Shown here piece after piece: positions 21,196 through 32,181 of a stretch of 64,000 nucleotides of DNA. The notes below the pieces were generated by a model. It did not search any database and was not told the DNA's origin. It worked only from the letters and a program-made list of their open reading frames with translations. This DNA comes from Micromonospora endolithica (GTDB taxonomy: Bacteria > Actinomycetota > Actinomycetes > Mycobacteriales > Micromonosporaceae): positions 124,001 through 188,000 of the forward strand of contig NZ_RBAK01000002.1 of the NCBI RefSeq assembly GCF_003626595.1. Direction: 5' to 3'. The stretch's first letter is position 1; each line of letters begins with the position of its first letter. The translations under genes and the position numbers were made by a program.

Positions 21196-21219
21196 CGCGT
21201 ACCGCCTCCCCTCCTCCGG

Positions 21220-22401
21220 TCAGTCGCGCGGATCGTACGGGTCGAGCCCGAGCAGCGGGAACACCGCCTTGCGGGCGGCGGCGATGGCCCGGTCCACCGC
21301 GGTCGGCTCGCCGGAGGGCTGCCACGGCTGGTAGCCGGGGTCGACGTCGTCGGTCATCCGCAGCGGGATGTCCCGGCCGGGCCGGCGGGCGGCGGCCAGC
21401 TCCCGCCACGCCGGCGGAGTCAGCGTGGCCGGGTCCAGCGGTGCGCCGGTGGCCACCGCGAGCAGGTGTGTCCAGGCCCGGGGCACCACCTCGACCAGCG
21501 CGTACCCGCCGCCGCCGGTGGCCACCCAGCGGCCCTCGCACAGCTCGTCGGCGAGCGCCCGCAGGGCGAGGTAGGTGGCACGTTGGCCGTCCACGGACAG
21601 GTGCAGGTCGGCCAGCGGGTCCAGCCGGTGGCCGTCCGCGCCGCACTGGGTGAGGAGGATCTGAGGCTGGAACGCGCGCAGCACCGAGGGCACCGTGGCG
21701 TGGAAGGCCCGCTGCCAGCCGGCGTCGTCGATGCCCGGCGGCAGCGGCACGTTCACCGCTGTGCCCTGCGCGTCCGGCCCGCCGGTCTCGTCGGGGAAGC
21801 CGGTGCCCGGGAACAGCGCCAGCGGCGTCTCGTGCAGGCTCACCGTGAGCACCCGGGGGTCGTCCCAGAAGACCTTCTGCACGCCGTCGCCGTGGTGCAC
21901 GTCGACGTCCACGTACGCGATCCGCCGCGCGCCGAGGTCCAGCAGACGGGCGATGGCCACCGCCGGGTCGTTGTAGACGCAGAAGCCGGACGCGCGGGCC
22001 GGCATCGCGTGGTGCAGACCGCCGGCGATGTTGACCGCCCGCCGCGCGTCGCCCCGCCACACCGCCTCGGCAGCGGCCACGGTGGCGCCGGCGATCAGCG
22101 CGCTGGACTCGTGCATCCCGTCGAACACCGGATTGTCGGAGGTGCCCAGGCCGAAGCCGGCGAAGAGCGGGTCGCGCGGCGCGACCCGGACCGCGTCCAG
22201 GTAGCGCGGATCGTGTACCCGGGCCAGCAGGTCGTCGTCGGCCGGCTCCGGCTTCACCAGCCGCACCCCAGAGCGCTGCAGCACACCCAGCTCGCGGGCG
22301 AGCGCCATGGTCAGCTCGACGCGGACCGGATCGAGCGGGTGCTCACCCATGTCGTAGGCGAGCATCGACTCGTCCCACACCACCACCGTGTCGTCGGACA
22401 T
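21220..22401 (-). CDS. acuC: AcuC-type histone deacetylase-like enzyme
   Basis: This 393-residue class I HDAC-like amidohydrolase has the zinc and charge-relay motifs GGLHHAMPARASGFCVYND, VDVDVHHGDGVQ and QCGADGHRLDPLADL. AcuC removes acetyl groups from acetyl-CoA synthetase in Bacillus. It precedes the Pat-type acetyltransferase gene by 24 bp on the same strand, so acetylation and deacetylation of the same targets is the likely shared job. No SirT partner is present in the window. Confidence 0.93.
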   Translation of the reverse strand: MSDDTVVVWDESMLAYDMGEHPLDPVRVELTMALARELGVLQRSGVRLVKPEPADDDLLARVHDPRYLDAVRVAPRDPLFAGFGLGTSDNPVFDGMHESSALIAGATVAAAEAVWRGDARRAVNIAGGLHHAMPARASGFCVYNDPAVAIARLLDLGARRIAYVDVDVHHGDGVQKVFWDDPRVLTVSLHETPLALFPGTGFPDETGGPDAQGTAVNVPLPPGIDDAGWQRAFHATVPSVLRAFQPQILLTQCGADGHRLDPLADLHLSVDGQRATYLALRALADELCEGRWVATGGGGYALVEVVPRAWTHLLAVATGAPLDPATLTPPAWRELAAARRPGRDIPLRMTDDVDPGYQPWQPSGEPTAVDRAIAAARKAVFPLLGLDPYDPRD

Positions 22402-22479
22402 GCGCCCATCGTCGCACGGGCAGCGGCACCCACCCGTCGCCTGCGGCCCGGTGTCGCGGCACTGCCTGGGGGCTGCGCG

Positions 22480-23325
22480 TCACTCCCCGGTGGCCACCGG
22501 GCGGGACTCGTCGGCGACCCACTCGCTCCACGAGCCGACGTAGAGCGCGGCGTCCGGACGACCGGCCAGGTGCAGGGCGAGGACGGCCTGCGCGGCGGTC
22601 ACCCCGGATCCGCAGTACGCCCCGACCGGCCGGCCGGCGGTCACCCCGGCGGCGGCGAACCGCTGGCGCAGCGCCGCCGCGGCCGGGAAGCGGCCGTCGA
22701 CGACGTACGCCGGGGCGGGCAGGTTCACCGCACCGGGCACATGACCGGCGACCGGGTCGATCGGCTCGGTCTCGCCCCGGAAGCGGGGCGCGGCCCGCAC
22801 GTCGAGCAGCACCCCGTCGCCGGCGGCGGCCAGCGCGGCGGCCCGCCCGGCGTCGAGCACCGGCAGGGCGCCGGGGCGCACCTCGACGTCACCGGGCTCC
22901 GGGGTCGGCACCGCCGTGCTGGTCGGCAGGCCGGCGGCGAGCCAGGCCGGGAACCCGCCGTGCAGCAGGCGTACGTCCCGGTGCCCCGCCCAGCGCAGCG
23001 TCCACCAGGCACGGGCGGCGGCCATGCCGTCGCCGCCGTCGTACACCACGACGGGGTGACCGGCGCGGACGCCGGCGGCCCGCAGCGCGGCCTGGAGCGC
23101 GGCGGGGTCGGGCAGCGGGTGCCGGCCGGCGGCACCGGGCGGCCCGCACAGGTCGGTGTCCAGATCCACGAAGACCGCGCCGGGAAGGTGCGCCGCCGCG
23201 TAGTCGTCCCGCCCCGGCGGACCGGTCAGCCGCCAGCGGACGTCGAGCAGGACGGGCGGGACGGCGCGGTCGAGTTCGCCGGCGAGCCGATCGGGCTCCA
23301 CCAGCGGATCCTGGGTTCCGGACAT
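22480..23325 (-). CDS. sseA: Thiosulfate/3-mercaptopyruvate sulfurtransferase (two rhodanese domains)
   Basis: The 281-residue protein contains two rhodanese domains. The first (about 1-140) has the CDC25-like features HLPGAVFVDLDTDL and VVYDGG but Asp in place of the active Cys. The second carries the catalytic loop CGSGVTA, with Cys near residue 238. CGSGVTA is the mercaptopyruvate sulfurtransferase type rather than the CRxGxR of thiosulfate rhodaneses. It transfers sulfur to thiols or cyanide. It is divergent from ideR. Confidence 0.9.
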   Translation of the reverse strand: MSGTQDPLVEPDRLAGELDRAVPPVLLDVRWRLTGPPGRDDYAAAHLPGAVFVDLDTDLCGPPGAAGRHPLPDPAALQAALRAAGVRAGHPVVVYDGGDGMAAARAWWTLRWAGHRDVRLLHGGFPAWLAAGLPTSTAVPTPEPGDVEVRPGALPVLDAGRAAALAAAGDGVLLDVRAAPRFRGETEPIDPVAGHVPGAVNLPAPAYVVDGRFPAAAALRQRFAAAGVTAGRPVGAYCGSGVTAAQAVLALHLAGRPDAALYVGSWSEWVADESRPVATGE

Positions 23326-23423
23326 GGCGTCCAGTCAACACCATCACCGGCGGTGCCTCGCGGTTCGGCGGCGGTCATTCTCGGACGCGCGGGGTAGCAT
23401 CGTGCACCGGAGGGCCAACTGAC

Positions 23424-24110
23424 GTGAAGCATGATCTGGTCGACACGACCGAGATGTACCTGCGCACCATCCTCGAACTCGAGGAGGAGGGGGTGCCGCC
23501 GCTGCGTGCCCGCATCGCCGAGCGCCTACGGCAGAGCGGCCCCACCGTCAGCCAGACCGTCGCCCGGATGGAACGCGACGGCCTGCTCACCGTCGAGGGT
23601 GACCGCCATCTCACGCTCACCGCCGAGGGCCGCAACGCCGCCGTGTCGGTGATGCGCAAGCACCGCCTCGCCGAGCTGCTGCTGGTCAACGTCATCGGCA
23701 TGCCCTACGAGGAGGCCCACGAGGAGGCCTGCCGGTGGGAGCACGTGATGAGCGACGCGGTCGAGAAGAGGGTCTACGACCTGCTCAACCGGCCGACCCG
23801 CTCGCCCTACGGCAACCCCATCCCCGGTCTGGAGGGGCTGGGCTCCCCCGAGCCGGCCGCGCCGCAGGTGGCCGAGGGTGAGCGCAATCTGGCCTTCCCC
23901 GGGCTCTCCGGGCCGGTCGTGGTCCGCCGGATCTGCGAGAGCGTGCAGACCGACGCCGACGTGCTGCGCCAACTGCACGCCGCCGGAGTCGACCCGGGCG
24001 CCACGGTGACGGTGGCCCAGGAGCGCGACGGCGTCTCCATCGACCGCTCCGGCGACCGGATCCGGCTGCCGCGCGAGGTCGCCTCCCGGGTGTTCGTCGC
24101 CGCCGCCTGA
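23424..24110 (+). CDS. ideR: Iron-dependent repressor IdeR (DtxR family)
   Basis: The 228-residue protein is a full-length DtxR-type regulator: winged helix (RIAERLRQSGPTVSQTVARMERDGLL), dimerisation domain and a C-terminal SH3-like domain. Both metal sites can be traced with a +1 offset from DtxR: Met11, Cys103, Glu106 and His107 (CRWEHVMSD), and His80/Glu84 in RKHRLAE. With Fe2+ it represses siderophore and iron-uptake genes and activates storage genes. The GTG start has GGAGGG about 10 nt upstream. Targets are not in this window. Confidence 0.95.
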   Translation: MKHDLVDTTEMYLRTILELEEEGVPPLRARIAERLRQSGPTVSQTVARMERDGLLTVEGDRHLTLTAEGRNAAVSVMRKHRLAELLLVNVIGMPYEEAHEEACRWEHVMSDAVEKRVYDLLNRPTRSPYGNPIPGLEGLGSPEPAAPQVAEGERNLAFPGLSGPVVVRRICESVQTDADVLRQLHAAGVDPGATVTVAQERDGVSIDRSGDRIRLPREVASRVFVAAA

Positions 24111-24118
24111 CGTCCCCT

Positions 24119-24136
24119 CCCGGCCGTCAGGCCGGG
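24119..24136. terminator. Short hairpin between ideR and DUF5522 gene
   Basis: A 7-bp stem CCCGGCC/GGCCGGG with a 4-nt loop in a 16-bp gap between convergent genes, overlapping the DUF5522 stop codon. Modest support. Confidence 0.4.
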
Positions 24137-24375
24137 TCGTCGACGTACGGGCAGTGCCGGCAGCCGCGTCCGCAGCAGGTGCCGCGCCGGGCCAGGAAAC
24201 CCGCGCTGAGCACGAACAGGCCGGTGGCCGGGTCGAGGTAACCGGCATCTCCGGCACGCAGCGCGGCGGCGTGCGCGGCGAGGATCCGCTCCCGGTCCGG
24301 GTGCCCCGGCGCGAGGCGGGACGGGTGCGGCTCGGTGAGCGGCCGGTCAGCCAGCGGTCGTCGCTCTCCGGTCAC
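24127..24375 (-). CDS. DUF5522 domain protein
   Basis: An 82-residue protein whose C-terminus has the conserved DUF5522 cluster RRGTCCGRGCRHCPY. Its four closely spaced cysteines suggest zinc or Fe-S binding. Function is unknown. The start is GTG, without a clear ribosome site. It is convergent with ideR. Confidence 0.78.
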   Translation of the reverse strand: MTGERRPLADRPLTEPHPSRLAPGHPDRERILAAHAAALRAGDAGYLDPATGLFVLSAGFLARRGTCCGRGCRHCPYVDDPA

Positions 24376-24531
24376 CGGGCCCAGTCTAGGGACCGTTCAG
24401 GCCGCACCGCGGCGGGCGGCCCACTTGATCCACTCGGCATCATTGAGGTCGGGGGGCTGTCGCGTGCGGACACCCCGGTTTCGATGAAGGCGAGTGGATC
24501 AGCCACCAGAAGCGGACCGGAGGGCGGGATC

Positions 24532-25098
24532 ATGGCGAAGGTCGTCGTTCAGATGAACGTGTCTGTGGACGGGTTCTTCGAGGGACCCGACGGCGACATC
24601 GGCTGGCACCAGGTCGACAACGAGCTGCACGGCCACTTCAACGACGAGCTGCGTCAGATGGCCGAGTTCCACGAGGGGCGGCGCACCTACGAGCTGATGG
24701 AGTCGTTCTGGCCGACGGCCGACCAGGATCCCGAGGCCGACGCGCCGATGGCCGAGTTCGCCGGGATCTGGCGGGACACGCCGAAGGTGGTCTACTCGCG
24801 CACCCTGGCCACGGTCGGCCCGAACGCGACCCTGGTCCGTGAGGTCGACCCGGAGGAGATCCGCCGGGTCAGGACCCGGCCGGGCGGCGACATCGCGGTC
24901 GGCGGGGCGGAGCTGGCAGCCGCATTCGCCCGACTTGACCTGGTCGACGAGTACTGGATCTACGTACACCCGGTGCTTGTCGGCGCGGGGCGGCGGATGT
25001 TCCCGGCCGACGGCGACCGCCACCCGATGCGGCTGGCCGGCACCCGCACCTTCGGCAACGGCGTGGTCCTGCTGCGCCACGAACGCGCCCGCGACTGA
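24532..25098 (+). CDS. Dihydrofolate reductase family protein (RibD C-terminal-like)
   Basis: The 188-residue protein matches the YyaP/RibD-C branch of the dihydrofolate reductase superfamily: MAKVVVQMNVSVDGFFEGPDGD at the N-terminus, GRRTYELMESFW in the middle, and GGAELAAAFARLDLVDEYWIYVHPVLVGAG as the nucleotide-fold signature. It probably binds NADPH and reduces a small molecule, not necessarily folate. The ATG follows GGAGGG by 7 nt. It stands alone. Confidence 0.88.
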   Translation: MAKVVVQMNVSVDGFFEGPDGDIGWHQVDNELHGHFNDELRQMAEFHEGRRTYELMESFWPTADQDPEADAPMAEFAGIWRDTPKVVYSRTLATVGPNATLVREVDPEEIRRVRTRPGGDIAVGGAELAAAFARLDLVDEYWIYVHPVLVGAGRRMFPADGDRHPMRLAGTRTFGNGVVLLRHERARD

Positions 25099-25166
25099 CC
25101 GGGCCATGCCGGCTCCGAGGTCGCCGGTCCGGAGGCGCTCACGACGCCTGGCGATCGGTAAGCCGG

Positions 25167-25195
25167 TTGGCTCCCCGTGAGACCCGGCCTATGGT
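25167..25195 (+). promoter_or_regulatory. Predicted promoter for the traR leader
   Basis: TTGGCT and TATGGT separated by exactly 17 bp. The expected transcript start, about 7 nt after the -10, falls at or beside the ATG at 25202, predicting a leaderless mRNA. Confidence 0.5.
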
Positions 25196-25201
25196 TGCCG
25201 G

Positions 25202-25459
25202 ATGCATCGGACGGTTCAGCAGACAGGCGTCGTCGTGACGACACCTGCCCGGGCTGTCGCCGGCCGGGCCGCGTGGTCCGCCGCCCCGTGGATCCGGCTG
25301 GTGCGTACCGTCGCGCCGTCCCCCGCCGGGTCGGCGGTCCGCACGCTGCCGAGCCCGTCCGGACGTGGTCCCCCGTGGCGCTCGGTGTTCTCTCAGACCA
25401 GCCACCAGGGCGAAGCGTCAGCGCTTCGGCCCTTTTTCTTTTCCCGGAGGACTCCATGA
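25202..25459 (+). CDS. Possible leaderless leader ORF upstream of the TraR/DksA gene
   Basis: An 85-codon frame begins at the predicted transcript start and ends with TGA overlapping the traR ATG (ATGA). By my count about 80% of third positions are G/C, and nearly all of those in codons 16-56. The peptide is Arg/Pro/Ala-rich with no domain. The frame crosses an intrinsic terminator hairpin at its end. It may be a regulatory leader rather than a functional protein, or a chance frame in high-GC DNA. Confidence 0.35.
   Translation: MHRTVQQTGVVVTTPARAVAGRAAWSAAPWIRLVRTVAPSPAGSAVRTLPSPSGRGPPWRSVFSQTSHQGEASALRPFFFSRRTP
25407..25442 (+). terminator. Intrinsic terminator/attenuator just before the TraR/DksA gene
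   Basis: The stem is AGGGC-GAAGCG pairing with CGCTTC-G-GCCCT (11 bp with a one-base bulge) around TCAG, followed by TTTTTCTTTT. It is the only classical T-tract terminator noticed in this part of the window, and it lies 14 nt before the ATG of the next gene, not after a gene. Premature termination of the traR mRNA is the simplest reading. Confidence 0.7.
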
Positions 25460-25776
25460 CCACCCATCTCCACCCGGACGAGCGATCCCGCCTCGATGAC
25501 CTGCGGGCCGCACTGACCCACGAGTTCCAGGTGCACACCGCGCGGCTGACGCAGCTCACCGCGGACACCGGCGACCCAGGCGAAGCGCACAACCGGCAGG
25601 CGATGATCGCGGCCGCCCGGCGGAGCGTGCAGCAGGTCGGTGACGCGTTGCGCCGTATCGCCGAGGGGCGGTACGGCAGGTGCGAGCGGTGCGCCGGCCC
25701 GATCCCCACCGAGCGCCTGGAGGTGCTGCCGCACGCGCGCTTCTGCATGCCCTGCCAGCAACAGCACGCCCGCTGA
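25456..25776 (+). CDS. TraR/DksA C4-type zinc finger protein
   Basis: A 106-residue protein with an N-terminal coiled-coil (residues about 8-70) and a C-terminal C4 zinc finger CERC ... CMPC. These are the features of the DksA/TraR family, which insert into the RNA polymerase secondary channel, although many actinobacterial members (RbpA-independent) are uncharacterised. The acidic residues at the coiled-coil tip cannot be assigned by eye. GGAGG lies 6-8 nt before the ATG. The upstream leader has an intrinsic terminator and an overlapping ORF, suggesting attenuation. Confidence 0.85.
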   Translation: MTTHLHPDERSRLDDLRAALTHEFQVHTARLTQLTADTGDPGEAHNRQAMIAAARRSVQQVGDALRRIAEGRYGRCERCAGPIPTERLEVLPHARFCMPCQQQHAR

Positions 25777-25883
25777 CGTCGGGCGGCATGGATCCACTCG
25801 ACGTCAGTGACGCCGGGACGGCTGGCACCCCCCGTGTCACTCAACCGGTGACGACCCCGTGGGAGGAACGGCCGGGGACGCGG

Positions 25884-25915
25884 CGAGGGGGCCGGACAAC
25901 CGTCCGGCCCCCTCG
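25884..25915. terminator. Bidirectional hairpin terminator
   Basis: A perfect 14-bp stem CGAGGGGGCCGGAC with its complement, loop AACC, between the convergent TraR/DksA and CPBP protease genes. Confidence 0.75.
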
Positions 25916-25936
25916 TGCTGGCGGCGTCTCCGCCGC

Positions 25937-26902
25937 CTAGGTACTGGTCTGACCACCGCCCGTGGTGAGTGCCGGTCCGGTCTTTCGGGTGCACCACCAG
26001 ACGATCGCGGCGATGACGATGACGACAAAGGCGGGGACGATCTGGTACGGCGTACCGACCCCGGACGAGCGGTCCTGCAGCGCGCCACCCAGATCCATGC
26101 GGAAGTACGTGGCCAGGAGGAGGCTGACGGTGTTGAAGATGGCGTGCAGCATGATCGCAATCTCGAGGCCGCCGGTACGCCAGGTGATGATGGCCAGGCT
26201 CGCCCAGAGCGCCAGATACCAGATGTTGATGTACGGATCCGTTGAGCCGTGAGCGGCCGTGAACAGCACGCTCGTGATCACCACCCCGGCGATCAGTCCC
26301 GCCCGCCGGCTGCGCGTCCAGCTGCCGACGACGCGGAAGATGAGCCCCCGCACGCCGTACTCCTCGCCGGCCGCCTGCAGCGGAGTCAGGAGGATCGTGG
26401 CGATGAAGAAGGCGAGGAGGTCGGTGTGCGACCACGGGGCCGTCTCGGGGGGCGTGAGGGCGCCGAGGGCGCCGACGATCAGCCAGATGGGACCGAAGAC
26501 GAAGAGCGCCTTGCCGAACAGGTCGAAGCGGAACCGCGACGTCACGGAGTGCAGGGACCTACCGGGCACACCGTAGAGCCACCGTTGAATCAGCATGCTC
26601 CACGGGATGAGCAGGGCGAGGGAGATCATCGAACCGGCGTGTTTGAGCGGCGTGTATTCGGTGCGGCCCTCGGTCGGCGGCGTCCCGCCGAGCTGCGCGT
26701 CGATGAGCGTGGTCGCCACCCCGATGAGCGTCGGGAAGATGACGAACCCTGCCAGCAGGAGGAAGATCGCGAGGATGCCGCGACCGACCCGGCGTTTGTC
26801 GCCGGCGAGGACCCGGTGGTACTCCACTCCATCTGGAACTGACGGCCCGTTGCGGGGCTCGCCCGGAGTGATCAGCCAGTTTGCCTTGTTCATCGTGCTC
26901 AC
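25937..26902 (-). CDS. CPBP family intramembrane glutamic protease
   Basis: This 321-residue polytopic protein has about eight membrane segments and the CPBP/Abi motifs: EEYGVRG (the catalytic Glu pair and Arg), then FTAAHGS and the later MLHAIFN histidine. Eukaryotic relatives (Rce1) trim prenylated proteins; bacterial ones act in maturation or self-immunity of peptides. It lies 21 bp after a membrane protein gene on the same strand and downstream of TetR-type operators, so the two probably form one regulated operon. The GTG start has GAGGAA 6 nt before it. Confidence 0.87.
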   Translation of the reverse strand: MSTMNKANWLITPGEPRNGPSVPDGVEYHRVLAGDKRRVGRGILAIFLLLAGFVIFPTLIGVATTLIDAQLGGTPPTEGRTEYTPLKHAGSMISLALLIPWSMLIQRWLYGVPGRSLHSVTSRFRFDLFGKALFVFGPIWLIVGALGALTPPETAPWSHTDLLAFFIATILLTPLQAAGEEYGVRGLIFRVVGSWTRSRRAGLIAGVVITSVLFTAAHGSTDPYINIWYLALWASLAIITWRTGGLEIAIMLHAIFNTVSLLLATYFRMDLGGALQDRSSGVGTPYQIVPAFVVIVIAAIVWWCTRKTGPALTTGGGQTST

Positions 26903-26923
26903 GGCTTCCTCTTGTGGATGTGG

Positions 26924-27574
26924 TTATTTCCCGAGTTGGTCGAGCGCGCTGAAACGCAGGCGGAGTGCCCGCTCGGTGCTTCCCAATACGGCCCCGACGG
27001 CGAGGGCAAAGTTGAGCCAGATCGGTAGGTGGATGGGCGATTCGAAGGTTCCGATGTTCTCGGCGATCGCGGGAGCCTGCGAAATGGGTTCGGCGAGCTG
27101 CAACAGGTTCAGGCCGGCGCCGATGAGGAGCATCAGCACCGAGAGGAAACCGATCGAGCGGCTCAGCGCCGGGTGATTGCGTTCGAGGCGGGCACGGCGC
27201 CCTTCGGCGGACTTCGGATCGGGAGTGAGCTGGTGCTCCGCGCCGCTGGTGGTGACGTAGTGGCAGCGCTTGATCCCGAATGCACTGATCGCCACGTGAA
27301 TGGTGCCGCCCTCGACGGGGAAGGCCGCCGGGAGCTTGGACTCGGCGTGGTGTCTGCCGTCGAGGTACAGGTGCGCTCTCGCCTTGCCGCCGTCCGGGTC
27401 GGTCCGGCGTGGGATGTCGACGGCATAGATCGTCTGCCGACCATCCCCGTGCGGCAGCGGGAGGTAGAAGATTGCGCGGAAGGGCAGCTGCCACCAGCGG
27501 AGGCGTTTCAACGCCCGCCCGTCTCCGCTCTTGATGCGCTTGGCTGCCCGCTGTCGCCGCCAGTCCTCGATCAC
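26924..27574 (-). CDS. Unrecognised protein with two C-terminal membrane helices
   Basis: The 216-residue protein has a basic N-terminus, a soluble beta-rich region (about 30-110; IYAVDIPRR, AHLYLDGRHHAESKLP, GTIHVAISAFGIKRC) and two C-terminal membrane helices (about 140-160 and 180-200). I do not recognise the family. The GTG start follows GAGGGAAAC. It is the first gene of a two-gene unit with the CPBP protease and is divergent from a TetR regulator, with paired operators in the gap. A CPBP substrate or partner is an inference from position only. Confidence 0.75.
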   Translation of the reverse strand: MIEDWRRQRAAKRIKSGDGRALKRLRWWQLPFRAIFYLPLPHGDGRQTIYAVDIPRRTDPDGGKARAHLYLDGRHHAESKLPAAFPVEGGTIHVAISAFGIKRCHYVTTSGAEHQLTPDPKSAEGRRARLERNHPALSRSIGFLSVLMLLIGAGLNLLQLAEPISQAPAIAENIGTFESPIHLPIWLNFALAVGAVLGSTERALRLRFSALDQLGK

Positions 27575-27607
27575 GTTTCCCTCGCTCGCCCTTGACCGCC
27601 GCCATCA

Positions 27608-27649
27608 CTAACACGCTGTGTCAGTGCCAACGCTAGCACGGCGTGCTAG
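27608..27649. promoter_or_regulatory. Twin 17-bp operators for the TetR regulator
   Basis: Operator 1 (27608-27624, CTAACACGCTGTGTCAG) and operator 2 (27633-27649, CTAGCACGGCGTGCTAG, perfect dyad) share the pattern CTAnCACGnnGTGnnAG, with centres 25 bp apart. They lie in the divergent gap, and operator 2 abuts a -10-like TACGAT at 27650-27655. Confidence 0.75.
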
Positions 27650-27674
27650 TACGATGTAATAGGAGGTGGCAGGG

Positions 27675-28283
27675 ATGACACAGGACGACAGGAGCACCGG
27701 CTCGCGAGAACGGATCCTCGCGGCTGCGGTGGCGATGTTCGGGGAGGATGTGACCGCGCGGCTGAGTGTGCGTGCGGTCGCCGCACGGGCCGGGGTGAGC
27801 ACGGGCTCGCTCAGGTTCCACTTCCCGACCCAGCGCGCGCTACAGGACGCCGTGCTCGCCAGAATCTACGACCACGTGTTCCCGGACGACCCGATCCACG
27901 ACCGATCGCTACCCGCCCGGGATCGACTGGTCAACTGCCTCCGGCAAGTGCTCGCCCCCGCCGGCGTCGGGGAGCAGGCACGGGAGGCGTGGAGCAGGGC
28001 GCACGAGGCGTACATCACATCCGACCCGACCGAGGAGGTGCGTGCGGCGTATCTCGCCATGGAGCGGGAGGGTTGGCGCCGCATCGAGTACTGGCTGACG
28101 GTTCTCGCCGACGAAGGCGCGCTACCCAAGGAAGACCACGCGCGCCGAGTGAGATTCCTGCTCACCGTCCTCAACGGGCTCTCGATCGAACGAGCCCTGC
28201 CCGCCGAGGCGTCGATCCTGAAGGCCGAAACCGAGACCCTCTACACGGCCGTTGACTGCGTCCTCGACGCCCGAACCGCATGA
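27675..28283 (+). CDS. TetR/AcrR-family transcriptional regulator
   Basis: The 202-residue protein has a TetR-type helix-turn-helix (RERILAAAVAMFGEDVTARLSVRAVAARAGVSTGSLRFHFPTQRAL, residues about 14-58) and an all-helical ligand domain. I chose the ATG 8 nt after AGGAGG; a GTG nearer the site overlaps it. Twin palindromes in the divergent promoter region suggest that it represses itself and the protease operon. The ligand is unknown. It ends at a 42-bp palindrome region before nrdJ. Confidence 0.93.
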   Translation: MTQDDRSTGSRERILAAAVAMFGEDVTARLSVRAVAARAGVSTGSLRFHFPTQRALQDAVLARIYDHVFPDDPIHDRSLPARDRLVNCLRQVLAPAGVGEQAREAWSRAHEAYITSDPTEEVRAAYLAMEREGWRRIEYWLTVLADEGALPKEDHARRVRFLLTVLNGLSIERALPAEASILKAETETLYTAVDCVLDARTA

Positions 28284-28434
28284 GGTAGCGCTCAGTGGTG
28301 GGTCCGTCCGGATACTGACCGGCTCTGGCCCGGACGGCAGTGGCCGGCGCTCGTCATCGGGGTTCCTGGTCGCGATCGACGGGGCGCAGCTAGACGACGT
28401 TCACCGACATGTCTGCCCTTCCCGGTACGCCCGA

Positions 28435-28476
28435 AGCAGGTGCCTCCCATCCGAATTCGGATGGGAGGCACCTGCT
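28435..28476. terminator. 42-bp perfect palindrome between convergent tetR and nrdJ
   Basis: The sequence is a perfect palindrome with 21-bp arms and no loop, centred between 28455 and 28456 (centre CCGAATTCGG). It is placed 152 bp after the TetR gene and 79 bp after nrdJ. It most likely terminates both, but a loop-free 42-bp cruciform is unusual for a terminator. The rest of the 271-bp gap shows nothing recognisable. Confidence 0.75.
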
Positions 28477-28554
28477 ATGGCGCTTCACCAGAGCGATGCC
28501 ATTCGGTGCTTCCTTCGGAGGCTGGCGACAGGAGACACACCAACCATCCCGGTT

Positions 28555-31440
<2,886 letters not shown>

Positions 31441-31507
31441 CTGTCGTCCGCCCCCTCGTCCGCGCGGCCACCCGCCGCGCGCTGGAGAATGTCTCAAAAC
31501 TGCACAA

Positions 31508-32011
31508 TCAATGCGTACGGCCGGCGGCCGTGGCCGCGTCGTCGACCCCGGCGCCCTCGCGGGCGCGTGCGGCGGCCCGCAGCGTCTCGATCTCCTGCTC
31601 GAAGTCGGCGAGCGAGTCGAACGATCGATAGACGCTGGCGAACCGCAGGTAGGCCACCTCGTCCAGGTCCCGCAACGGGCCCAGGATGGCCAGTCCCACG
31701 TCGTGACTGGGGATCTCGGCGGCCCCCTTGGCGCGGACGGTCTCCTCGACCTTCTGCGCCAGCAGCGCGATCGAGTCCTCGTCCACCGGCCGGCCCTGGC
31801 AGGCCTTGCGCACCCCGCCGATGATCTTCGTACGACTGAACGGCTCGGTCACCCCGCTGCGCTTGACCACCGCGAGCACCGCCTCCTCGACGGTGGTGAA
31901 CCGCTTGCCGCACTCCGGGCAGGATCGCCGGCGGCGGATCAACTGGCCGTCATCGGCCTCCCGCGAGTCGACCACCCGGGAGTCGGGGTGCCGGCAGTAC
32001 GGACACCGCAT
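31508..32011 (-). CDS. nrdR: Transcriptional repressor NrdR
   Basis: A 167-residue repressor with an N-terminal zinc ribbon (Cys3, Cys6, Cys31, Cys34) and an ATP-cone domain ([29 protein letters not shown]). It senses dATP/ATP and represses ribonucleotide reductase operons, including its own. The ATG follows GAGGAGG. It is the first gene of the nrdRJ unit and is divergent from lexA. Confidence 0.96.
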   Translation of the reverse strand: MRCPYCRHPDSRVVDSREADDGQLIRRRRSCPECGKRFTTVEEAVLAVVKRSGVTEPFSRTKIIGGVRKACQGRPVDEDSIALLAQKVEETVRAKGAAEIPSHDVGLAILGPLRDLDEVAYLRFASVYRSFDSLADFEQEIETLRAAARAREGAGVDDAATAAGRTH

Positions 32012-32165
32012 CGCCCGACCTCCTCATCGATCGCGGGCACGCCGACCGCGCTCCGGGCACACGTCGGCCCGGCGGAGCCATCATCCGATGGACCTCGCCG
32101 TGTCGAAGGTACGGGAGTGCGGTCGGTAGTCGAACCCAACCTGTAGGCGACTTACGCCCGTGTCA

Positions 32166-32181
32166 CTACTACATCTAGGGG
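32166..32181. promoter_or_regulatory. Possible NrdR box
   Basis: CTACATCTAG (32169-32178) matches 8 of 10 core positions of the NrdR box (CTATATATAG), but the outer three bases on each side mostly do not match and a second box about 31 bp away is not obvious. Location about 155 bp upstream of nrdR is plausible. Confidence 0.3.

Noticed and set aside
18700..23397. 1.5-kilocodon forward frame opposite the acetyltransferase, acuC and sseA genes
   Set aside because: It is the antisense of three well-supported genes and is low-complexity, as expected for high-GC mirror frames.
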